Shown here in pieces: positions 16,549 through 24,358 of a stretch of 64,000 bases of DNA. A program made the position numbers and the translations under genes. Numbering within the stretch: the stretch's first letter is position 1; each line of letters opens with the position of its first letter. The notes beneath the pieces were generated by a model. That model searched no databases, had not been told where the DNA came from, and was given only the letters and a program-made list of their open reading frames with translations. The DNA is from Curtobacterium sp. MCLR17_036 (GTDB lineage Bacteria; Actinomycetota; Actinomycetes; Actinomycetales; Microbacteriaceae), in the NCBI RefSeq assembly GCF_003234445.2, contig NZ_CP126269.1:3100001-3164000 (forward strand), in the 5' to 3' direction.

Positions 16549-19500
16549 CGACGTGCGGGGATCGGCGGGATGGAGATCTCCTGCGTGACGCCGCGGTCGA
16601 CCCCGAGCACGGCGGCGACGGTGTCGGCGACGCGGTCCGGGTCGGAGAACAGCTGGAACGCGTGCACGCGGACGTAGTGCCAGCCCAGGCGACGCAGGAC
16701 CTCGGGGCGCAGGCGCAGCGACTCGCGCAGCGAGCCCTGGACGAGCGACGCGTCGGTCTCGATCGTCACGCAGACGCCGCCGTGCGCGGCCACCAGGCCG
16801 AGCTTGCCGCGGTGGCCGAGCGCGACCGGGATGCCGCGCATCTCGAGGCGGCGGGCCAGGTCGACGAGCAGCGGGTCGGAGTCGTCCGGCACGTACTCGG
16901 CGGTGGTGCGGGCACGGACCTCGGCGAGGATCTCGGCCAGGGCGATGGTGCCGTGACCCATCCGCTCGGCCTCGATGTCGGACGGCTGGAAGCACGTCAC
17001 GATGACCATCGACCGGCGCGCACGGGTCATCGCGACCGCGAGCAGCCGCTCGCCGCCGGGCTTGCCGAGCGGACCGAAGTCGCGCAGCACGCGGCCGTGC
17101 GGGGTGCGGCCGTAGCCGATGGAGAAGACGACCCGGTCGCGGCTCTGCGCCACGGACTGCTCGAGCGTCGCCACGATGAAGGGCTCGGCGCGGTCGCCGA
17201 TGACGAACTCGGTCAGGTCCTTGTGGCCCTGCGCGGCGGTGAGCACGGCCTGCTCGACCCGGACGGCGTGCTTCGCCGACGCGGTGATGACCATGAGCGA
17301 CTCGGTCGGACGGGTGCGGGCGTGGTCGATGACGAGCCGGACCACGCGGTCCACCTCGGCGTCGACGCTCTCGACGGCGCCGGACTCGGGGTCCGGCACG
17401 GCCTTGCCGTCGCTGACGTAGTCGAGCGCGATCGACCCGTGCCCGAGGAACGAACCGGCCCACGGCAGCGACTCGATCTTGCCGCCGTAGAAACGGCGGT
17501 TGACGAGTTCGGCGAGGTCCTCGCCACCGGCGCGGTACGAGCGCGAGAGCGAGAGCGTCGGCAGCAGGGTGGAGAGCTTCGCGAGCGCCGAGTCGGCGTG
17601 GAAGGCGTCGAGGGTGCCCTCGTCGACCTGCATCGCGCGGTGCTCGGGGTCGACGGCGATCCGGAACGGCGACGGGGTCTGCGTGACGGGGTCGCCGAAC
17701 ACGACGGTCTGCCGGGCGCGACGGACGGCGCCGACGGTCTCGGCGATCGTCACGGCACCGGCGTCCACCAGGATCACGGTGTCGAACGGCATCGTGTCGG
17801 CGATCTGCGACACCTCGTACGGGCTCGCGAGCCAGACGGGCGCGATCGAGCGGGACAGGTGCGGCGCGGAGTCCTGCAGCAGGCGCGAGGTGATCGCGCC
17901 CTCGCGCAGCTGGGTCTTCAGCGCAGCGGCCTCGTCCGGCCAGTCGACGAGCCCGACCTTCCAGTTCTCGGCGAGCTGCCACGCCAGGCCCTGGGAGACG
18001 CCGGCGGCGTGCGCGTCGTCGACGAGGCGGAAGTCGGCCTCGACCCGGTCGAGCATGTCGGTGTTCGCGCCGAGCAGGGCGCGGTCCGATTCGAGCATCG
18101 TCTCGAGGGCGGACTGCCACCAGGCGAGCTCGAGCTCGGCGGGCACCTGGGTGTCCGGCACGTGGCGGTTCGCCAGGTCGGTGATGAGCGGCTCGAGCTG
18201 CAGGTCGCGCAGGGTCTGCATGAGCTCGGTGCGCTCCTGCAGGTTGTGCAGGACGTCGGACTCGGCGGCGAGTTCGGCGATCGTCGGCACGAGCTGGTCG
18301 ACGGGGGTGTTCGCGAGCTGACGGTCGCGCTCGGTGCGGCCGAGCGGCTCGTCGAGACGCGCGAGGTCCTCGACGACGTTCGAGAACAGCACCTGCACGT
18401 CGGCGATGCCGGTCGGGACCTCGGGGTTCACCCCGGCCGCGACGTAGCGCTGCCAGAGCACGCGCTGCTGCTGCACGCGGGTCAGGGCCTCGTGCAGGTC
18501 GGAGACGTGCACCCCCGGACGGACGTACTCGCGGGCGAGCTTCTTCAGTCGACGGCGGTTCGTGCTCGACATCGGGGCGCCCTCGCCGCGCGGGGCGGTG
18601 GCGGCGACGAGTTCGGACACCGAACGGTCGAAGACGACGGGCAGGAAGCGGTCGAGCGTGTCCCGGATCTCGGTGAGCAGGCGCAGGTAGATGCCGAGCT
18701 CGTTGATCGTCGTGAACTGGCGCATGTGCGTCGTGGCGACGAGGTCGTGCGCACGGCGGAGCAGGGTCGGCAGGCCGTCGGTGTCGAGGTCCTTCGCGAT
18801 GCGGTGCGCGCGCTGGGCGCCGTCGCTCGACCCGAACTTCGCGCCGTACCAGGGCGAGTCGTCGGGGCCGTAGCGGAACTCGCCGAGGTTGGCGGCGCTC
18901 ACCATCGTCTCGGCGACGCGCGGGCGCCCCTCGACCATGCTCGCCACCGAGGTCTTCGACAGGCGTGCCGTCGTGGACGGCGGGACCGGCAGCAGCGACA
19001 GGCGGGACAGCTCGACCAGGCAGTCGAGCACCGAGACGCCGAAGGCGCTGTCCTTGCGCGTCAGGGACCCGCGGTAGTCGGTGAGCACCTTGCGCAGGCG
19101 GACCAGGGCGTCGTCGACCTCGCGCAGGTTCGGTCGTGCCGCCTTCTCGTTGCGGGCGATGGCACGGACGACGTCGCGGCGCAGGGTCGACGGCGTGACC
19201 GCGACCCCGGGCAGCTGGACCTCGCCGAAGCGTGCGGCGATCCCGCGCAGCGTCGCCCGGCGGGGGCTCACCACGAGGACGCGCTTGTTCGCGGCGACGA
19301 GGCCGCCGAGCGCGTTGACGATCGTCTGGGTGCTGCCGGTGCCGGGCAGGGTCTTCACGACGATCGAGTTGCCGGCCGCGATCTGCGCGATCACGTTCTC
19401 CTGCTCGTCGTCGGCGTCGAGCAGCAGCGTGTCCGTCTCCGGGCTGCGCTCGTCGGACGGCGTCTGCTCGACCGGGTGGTACGACTGCTCGACCTGCCAC

Positions 19501-20459
19501 TTCGCGCTCGGGTTGCCGGCGAGGGCGTCGAGCACCGGGTGGGACAGGTCGCCGGTGTCCTCGACCATGCCGGTCGCGACCTCGGCGAAGGTGGACACGA
19601 CGAGTCGCGCGTGCACCGAGAAGCCGGGGATGTGCGCGGTCAGCCCGCGCAGGCGGTCGATGACGGGGTTGGGCGTGAACGAGCCGTCCTGCTGCGCGAG
19701 CGCCACGAAGGACTGCGCGTCGAGGATGACCCCGAACTGCTCGTGCAGCGCGTCGGCGAGGCCGGGGTTGAGCACGGGCTCGCCGAGCAGCCGGACCTCG
19801 AAATCGCGGCCGTGCCGACGGATCGCCAGCGGGCGCAGGAGCACCGGACCCCGGAAGTGCTCGTCGCCGTGCTGCCAGTCGGCCATGCCGATGCCGAGCT
19901 TCACGGCGTCGATGCCGCGCACGGTCGCCAGCTCGGTGCCCTTCGCCTCGACGTGCCCGGCGGCGATGCGCGCGGCGCGCAGGGCCACCTCGTCGCGGAT
20001 CAGGCTCGAGAGCAGGGTGGTCTTGCCGGTGATGAACTGCGCGAGGCCGCCGGGGTGCGTCGTGGACAGCTCGATGCGGGCGCGCGGGTGGTCGCCGAAG
20101 TGGGTGAGCGGGCTGGTGCCGCCGACACCGGTGAGCTGGGTGCGCCAGCCGTCCCAGGTGGGCTCGGCAGCGTTGCCGGCCTGGAGGCGCGGGTCACCCA
20201 GGCTGATCGCGTGCGGACTCGTCACCTGCAGTTCCGGGCGCAGGGTCCGGTCCGGCTCGTCGGCGCGGTCCCGGTCGGGCTGCTCGCGCTGGTCGTCGTT
20301 GCCGGTCTCGTTGCGCTGCTCGCGCTGTCCGTCGCGTCCGACCCCGTTGCGCTGCTCGCGCTGTCCGTCGTCGCCGGTCTCCGGGCGCGCGGGGGCGCCC
20401 TCGACGGGGACGTCGTCGTTCACGTCGTCCCCACCGTCGGTCACCCTGTCTCGCCACAC
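16545..20459 (-). CDS. Large superfamily I helicase-like protein with degenerate ATPase motifs
   Basis: A 1304-residue protein. A charged N-terminus (about 25-72) carries three near-repeats of (G/D)-Q-R-E-Q. After an unassigned domain (80-340) comes a split RecA-like region: LPGTGSTQTI (371-380) where the Walker A lysine is replaced by S376; FDTVILVDAG (892-901), where the DEAS box has lost its glutamate; GDPVTQTPSPF (922-932); SRSYRAGGEDL (972-982); and a well-kept motif VI, AMTRARRSMVIV. Residues about 1199-1275 resemble the VSR/DUF559-type endonuclease fold (RGIPVALGHRGKLG, VLRRLGWHYVRV). GTG 20459 is preferred, seven bases after TACAGT; GTG 20423, behind GGTGGGG, is the alternative. Confidence 0.78.
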   Translation of the reverse strand: MWRDRVTDGGDDVNDDVPVEGAPARPETGDDGQREQRNGVGRDGQREQRNETGNDDQREQPDRDRADEPDRTLRPELQVTSPHAISLGDPRLQAGNAAEPTWDGWRTQLTGVGGTSPLTHFGDHPRARIELSTTHPGGLAQFITGKTTLLSSLIRDEVALRAARIAAGHVEAKGTELATVRGIDAVKLGIGMADWQHGDEHFRGPVLLRPLAIRRHGRDFEVRLLGEPVLNPGLADALHEQFGVILDAQSFVALAQQDGSFTPNPVIDRLRGLTAHIPGFSVHARLVVSTFAEVATGMVEDTGDLSHPVLDALAGNPSAKWQVEQSYHPVEQTPSDERSPETDTLLLDADDEQENVIAQIAAGNSIVVKTLPGTGSTQTIVNALGGLVAANKRVLVVSPRRATLRGIAARFGEVQLPGVAVTPSTLRRDVVRAIARNEKAARPNLREVDDALVRLRKVLTDYRGSLTRKDSAFGVSVLDCLVELSRLSLLPVPPSTTARLSKTSVASMVEGRPRVAETMVSAANLGEFRYGPDDSPWYGAKFGSSDGAQRAHRIAKDLDTDGLPTLLRRAHDLVATTHMRQFTTINELGIYLRLLTEIRDTLDRFLPVVFDRSVSELVAATAPRGEGAPMSSTNRRRLKKLAREYVRPGVHVSDLHEALTRVQQQRVLWQRYVAAGVNPEVPTGIADVQVLFSNVVEDLARLDEPLGRTERDRQLANTPVDQLVPTIAELAAESDVLHNLQERTELMQTLRDLQLEPLITDLANRHVPDTQVPAELELAWWQSALETMLESDRALLGANTDMLDRVEADFRLVDDAHAAGVSQGLAWQLAENWKVGLVDWPDEAAALKTQLREGAITSRLLQDSAPHLSRSIAPVWLASPYEVSQIADTMPFDTVILVDAGAVTIAETVGAVRRARQTVVFGDPVTQTPSPFRIAVDPEHRAMQVDEGTLDAFHADSALAKLSTLLPTLSLSRSYRAGGEDLAELVNRRFYGGKIESLPWAGSFLGHGSIALDYVSDGKAVPDPESGAVESVDAEVDRVVRLVIDHARTRPTESLMVITASAKHAVRVEQAVLTAAQGHKDLTEFVIGDRAEPFIVATLEQSVAQSRDRVVFSIGYGRTPHGRVLRDFGPLGKPGGERLLAVAMTRARRSMVIVTCFQPSDIEAERMGHGTIALAEILAEVRARTTAEYVPDDSDPLLVDLARRLEMRGIPVALGHRGKLGLVAAHGGVCVTIETDASLVQGSLRESLRLRPEVLRRLGWHYVRVHAFQLFSDPDRVADTVAAVLGVDRGVTQEISIPPIPARR

Positions 20460-20570
20460 ATCCGACACTGTAGGCGGAGTCGGAGCCGCGCTCCTGCAAT
20501 GAACCGGAGGGTTTCCGGATTCGGCGGTCCGACACGCGGGGCCGAGGTCACGGTGTGGTACCAACGGGGC

Positions 20571-21443
20571 ATGGCCATCGACGACCGCTCCGCCCCGCCC
20601 GCCCCCACGCCAGACCGGCGTCGATCCGTCCCCGCCGAGATCTCCCGCTCGTGGCTGCTCGTCTCGGGCACGGCGACCGACCGCTTCGAGAAGTCGCAGC
20701 GGTCCCGCGCCGACCAGATCATCCTGGACATCGAGGACGCCGTCGACCCCGCAGCCAAGCCGTCCGCGCGTCAGGGGGTGGCCGCCTGGCTGGCCGGCGG
20801 CGGCGAGGCCTGGGTCCGCATCAACGACGTCACCACCGACTTCTGGGAGGACGACGTCGAGGAGCTCCGCGGCCTGCCCGGCCTGCAGGGCGTCATGCTC
20901 GCGAAGACCGAGTCCCCCGCGCAGGTCACCGACACCTGGCACCGCCTCGGCGGGCACACCCCGGTCATCGCGCTCGTCGAGTCGGCGCTCGGCATCGAGG
21001 AGTCGGTGTCCATCGCACGGGCGCAGGGCGCGTTCCGGTTGGCCTTCGGCTCCGGCGACTACCGCCGCGACACCGGGACGAGCGCGGACACGCTCGCCAT
21101 GGCCTACCCGCGGTCGCGGCTCGTCGTCGCCTCGCGCGTCGGCGACCTGCCCGGTCCGATCGACGGACCGACCGTCGGGTCGTCGCACCCGATCCTGCGC
21201 GAGCAGTCGCAGGTCGCCGTCTCCCTCGGCCTGACCGGCAAGCTGTGCCTGGACACGGAGCAGCTCCCCGTCATCAACGAGGTCATCTCCCCCACACCCA
21301 CCGACGTCGCCTGGGCGCAGGACTTCCTGGACGACTTCGAGGCCCGCGGCAAGGTCGTCCGCGACGGTTCCGACCTGCCGCGCCTGGGCCGTGCGCAGAA
21401 GATCCAGCGCCTCGCACGGGCGTTCGGCGTCGAGGCACGGTAG
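20571..21443 (+). CDS. CitE-like CoA ester lyase (HpcH/HpaI aldolase family)
   Basis: A 290-residue TIM-barrel C-C lyase or thioesterase of the citrate lyase beta-subunit-like group. Expected features are in order: SWLLVSGT, ILDIEDAV (about 47-54; metal- and CoA-contacting acids), WVRIND (substrate Arg), GVMLAKTES, VIALVESALGI (catalytic and metal-binding Glu) and LAFGSGDYRRDTG (metal Asp region). Stand-alone CitE-like proteins act on malyl-CoA, citramalyl-CoA or similar esters rather than citrate. The ATG 20571 has GGGG six bases ahead. It is divergent from the helicase-like gene with 111 bp between, and no acyl-CoA genes surround it, so the substrate is unknown. Confidence 0.85.
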   Translation: MAIDDRSAPPAPTPDRRRSVPAEISRSWLLVSGTATDRFEKSQRSRADQIILDIEDAVDPAAKPSARQGVAAWLAGGGEAWVRINDVTTDFWEDDVEELRGLPGLQGVMLAKTESPAQVTDTWHRLGGHTPVIALVESALGIEESVSIARAQGAFRLAFGSGDYRRDTGTSADTLAMAYPRSRLVVASRVGDLPGPIDGPTVGSSHPILREQSQVAVSLGLTGKLCLDTEQLPVINEVISPTPTDVAWAQDFLDDFEARGKVVRDGSDLPRLGRAQKIQRLARAFGVEAR

Positions 21444-21453
21444 GACTGCTCCC

Positions 21454-21936
21454 ATGACCTGGTCGAACGTCCCCGGCCCGCCCCCGGGTCCCACCCCCGG
21501 CCCCGCCGGCCCGACGGACGCCGAGCGCGCCGCGTGGGAGCGCGGCGGCAGCACGCTGTTCCCGGCCGGCAAGCTCGCCGACCGCATCTCGACGGTGCTG
21601 CTGCTCGCCGCCGGTGCCGTCCTCACGGCCGTCGCCGCGGTGGTCGCCATCGTCGCGGTCGCGTCGGCGACGGCCTCGTGCGACGCCGCGGCGGGCTGCA
21701 CGCCGGGCGGGTACTTCACGGGCGCGGGCATCGCCGTGGGCGGCTCCTTCGTCGTCGGCGTCGCGACCGTCGTGCTCGCGATCGCGGCGTGGGTGCGACG
21801 CCGCACGTCGTGGTGGATCGCGGCGATCGGCTTCGTGCTCGCCATCGCGATCGTCACCGTGGGCGGGGTCGTCTTCGCGCACGCCGTCGACGACGTTGAC
21901 GGCACGTCGCCGGGATCGGTGTCGGCGCTGCCCTAG
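21454..21936 (+). CDS. Small membrane protein, function unknown
   Basis: A 160-residue protein with a Pro/Gly-rich cytoplasmic N-terminus (GPPPGPTPGPAGP), a D-A-E-R-A-A-W-E-R-G-G segment, and three membrane helices (about 47-73, 87-110, 117-142). Two cysteines (C76, C82) lie in the loop after the first helix and may form a disulfide outside the cell. The ATG at 21454 is 10 bp after the lyase stop codon. It is followed after 10 bp by the permease gene, which has its own -10 box inside the end of this gene. I do not recognise the family. Confidence 0.6.
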   Translation: MTWSNVPGPPPGPTPGPAGPTDAERAAWERGGSTLFPAGKLADRISTVLLLAAGAVLTAVAAVVAIVAVASATASCDAAAGCTPGGYFTGAGIAVGGSFVVGVATVVLAIAAWVRRRTSWWIAAIGFVLAIAIVTVGGVVFAHAVDDVDGTSPGSVSALP

Positions 21937-21939
21937 GTT
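21934..21939 (+). promoter_or_regulatory. Leaderless -10 box of the FtsX-type ABC operon
   Basis: TAGGTT overlaps the stop codon of the preceding gene and lies seven bases before GTG 21947. No ribosome binding site is present. This makes the four-gene transporter operon independent of the small membrane protein gene. Confidence 0.5.
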
Positions 21940-21946
21940 CGACCCC

Positions 21947-24358
21947 GTGGGACCTCGTACCGCCACACGGCACCCCTGGTCGGGCCGAGCTCGGGAGCGC
22001 GCCGGCCTGCTCGCCCTGGGCGCCGCGGTCACCGCGGCCGCGTCCGCGTCGGTCGTGCTGCTCGTCGTGCTCGGGCCCGCCGCAGCGGCGGCGCGCGCGG
22101 CCGCGGTGACGGACCCCGTCGCCGCCCGTGCCGCGGTGACCGTCGCGACCGCCCTCGACGGCCTGGCCGTGGCGGTCGTCGTGGTGCTCGCCGCGGTGGC
22201 CCTGGTCGTCGTCGCGCGCCGGGTGGGCGAGCACCGCGGGGTGGAGGACCTGCTGTGGACCGCCCGCGGCGCCACCCGTGGCCAGCTCGGCCGGTGGGGT
22301 GCGGCCGAGGGCGCGCTCGTCGGCGCCGTCGGGTCCGTCGCCGGGGTCGCCGTCGGCACCGTGCTCGCCGTCGTCCTGGTCGAGCGGGTGCGGGGTACCG
22401 CCGTCGGTACGGCCCGTTCCGCGCAGCCCGACGTCGTCGTGCTCACCGCGGTCGCCGTCGTCGCCGTGGCGGTCCTCGGGAACGCGCTCGTGTCCGCCGT
22501 GCTCGCCACACGCGCGCGGGACAACCGGCCCGGGGTCGCCGGTCAGGTCGTCACGGCCGCCGTCCTGGTGGCCGCGGCCGCCTTCTCGACGTGGCGCCTG
22601 CTGGCGGGCGGCCCGCCGATCACCGTCGACGGGACCGCGGTCGCGGTCGACCCCGTCGCCGTGGTGGCCCCCGTCGTCTGGGTGCTCGCCGGTGCGGCCG
22701 TGGTCGTGCTCGTCGGTGCGGTCGCCGCCCGTGCGGTCGCCCGCGCCGTCCGCACGACCCGGGGACTCCTGCCGGCGTTCACGGCCCGCCGGACCGCGCG
22801 CTCGTGGAGCGCGACGGCGCCGGTCGTGCTCACCGCCGCGGTCGTCGCCGGCACGGGCGTGTTCGTCGCCGGCTTCGCCGCGACGGTGGCGGCCGTGGAC
22901 GGCGCCACCGTGCGGGCGGTCGTCGGCACGGACGTCCGGGTGCGCGTCGACGGGGACGCGCAGGTCGGTGCACGGAGCGTGCTGCCGGACCTCCGGGTGC
23001 CCGGGGTCCGCCCCACCGCGGTGACGCCGGTGTGGACCGACACGGCGGACCTCGGTGCGGGTGACGCGCAGGTCGTCGCCGTCCCCGGTGCGCGCGCCGC
23101 CGCCGTCCTGCCGGGGACGGCCGGTGCGGCGCTCGAGCGGGCACGGTCGACCACGGCGTCCGGTGTCCCCGTGGCGGGCGACTCCGTCTCGGTCCGTGTG
23201 CGGACGGCGCCGGCGACGTTCGCCGGCACCACCCGGCCCGATGCCATCGGCTCGGTGCGGTTCGACGCATGGGTGGTCGACGGCGAGGGCACGCCGGCGC
23301 TCGTCCCGCTGTCCGCGCCGTCGGGCGACGACGCCGTCCCCGTCGGTTCGTCCGGGGAGCTGCGCGGGCGGCTGCCGGCGGGCGGGTCGGCCTGGCGCCT
23401 GCTCGCGGTCGAACCCACGCTGTCGTTCTCCTCGCGACCGGCCGACACCGAGATCGTCACGGGGACCGACACCGAGCCGGCCCCACGCCTCGAGGTCGAG
23501 GTCACCGCCGCGGTCGGCGGCGGCGACGGCGAGTCCGGCCGGGTCACCGTGCAGGACCTCGCACCGCCGAACCGGGTCGTGCTCGGGCAGGCTCCGGACC
23601 AGGAGCGCCTGCCCGTCGTCCTCACCCGGACCCTCGCCGACGAACTGGACGTCCGGACCGGTGCCGACCTCGACGTCACCCCCGCCGCGACGAGCAGCAC
23701 ACTCCGCACCACCGTCGTCGCCGTGGTGCCGTCGGTGCCCGGCGCCGCGAGCCGGTCCGCACTCGCGCTCGACCTCGGCGCCGTGGTCGCGAACTCGATC
23801 GACGGCGGCGCGGTCGACGCCGGGTCGCCCGTCCCCCGGGCCGACGAGCGGTGGATCGAGACCTCGGACCCGGCGGCGGTCGCGCGGGACCTGCGCGGAC
23901 AGCTGCCCGGCGACTCCACGGTGACGACGCCGTCCGCCGTGCGCGCCGCCCCCGTCGTCGGCACCGCCGTCCTCGGGCTCGCGGCGGTGGCCCTGCTCGG
24001 CGGGCTCCTCCTCGTGCTCGTCACCTCGATGGCCGTCGCCGGGCCCGACCGGTCCCGGTCCGCGCTCCGCGCCGCCGGCGTGGCGGCGAGCGCCTCCGCC
24101 CTCGCCCGGGCCACCGCGCTCGCCCTGACCACCGGACTCGGGGTGGTCGGGGGCACGCTCACCGGGCTCGTCGCCGTCGCCCTCACCGTCACGCCCTTCG
24201 CGCTCGCGGCGGTCCCGACCGCCGACGGTCTGGTCGACACCGCGCCCGTGGTCGCGTCGGCGACGACGTGGACGACCCCGGCGCTGCTCGTGCTCGCGGT
24301 CCTCGTGGTCGCCGCCTCGGTGCTCGTGCGCGGACGCCGGGCGGAGGGACGCCCGTGA
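21947..24358 (+). CDS. FtsX-like ABC transporter permease (first)
   Basis: An 803-residue permease. The arrangement is N-terminal helices at about 22-48 and 64-86, further helices around 105-125, 150-170, 184-203 and 224-246, a region with another helix near 285-310, a large extracytoplasmic domain (about 320-650) and a C-terminal FtsX bundle (helices near 668-692, 712-738, 765-790). Residues 95-110 (VEDLLWTARGATRGQLGRWGAAEGAL) match the FtsX coupling region, where a cytoplasmic loop contacts the ATPase. The GTG start 21947 is leaderless. It overlaps the next permease by 4 bp. Likely substrates are lipids, lipoproteins or peptides; none is shown by sequence. Confidence 0.78.
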   Translation: MGPRTATRHPWSGRARERAGLLALGAAVTAAASASVVLLVVLGPAAAAARAAAVTDPVAARAAVTVATALDGLAVAVVVVLAAVALVVVARRVGEHRGVEDLLWTARGATRGQLGRWGAAEGALVGAVGSVAGVAVGTVLAVVLVERVRGTAVGTARSAQPDVVVLTAVAVVAVAVLGNALVSAVLATRARDNRPGVAGQVVTAAVLVAAAAFSTWRLLAGGPPITVDGTAVAVDPVAVVAPVVWVLAGAAVVVLVGAVAARAVARAVRTTRGLLPAFTARRTARSWSATAPVVLTAAVVAGTGVFVAGFAATVAAVDGATVRAVVGTDVRVRVDGDAQVGARSVLPDLRVPGVRPTAVTPVWTDTADLGAGDAQVVAVPGARAAAVLPGTAGAALERARSTTASGVPVAGDSVSVRVRTAPATFAGTTRPDAIGSVRFDAWVVDGEGTPALVPLSAPSGDDAVPVGSSGELRGRLPAGGSAWRLLAVEPTLSFSSRPADTEIVTGTDTEPAPRLEVEVTAAVGGGDGESGRVTVQDLAPPNRVVLGQAPDQERLPVVLTRTLADELDVRTGADLDVTPAATSSTLRTTVVAVVPSVPGAASRSALALDLGAVVANSIDGGAVDAGSPVPRADERWIETSDPAAVARDLRGQLPGDSTVTTPSAVRAAPVVGTAVLGLAAVALLGGLLLVLVTSMAVAGPDRSRSALRAAGVAASASALARATALALTTGLGVVGGTLTGLVAVALTVTPFALAAVPTADGLVDTAPVVASATTWTTPALLVLAVLVVAASVLVRGRRAEGRP

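Noticed and set aside
16662..20570. 1300-codon plus-strand reading opposite the helicase-like gene
   Set aside because: Mirror of the real gene in the complementary frame. Only its 3' part from ATG 20571 (CitE-like lyase) is real.
20460..21905. In-frame N-terminal extension of the helicase-like gene to 21905
   Set aside because: It would run antisense through the CitE-like lyase and small membrane protein genes; the sequence is noise.
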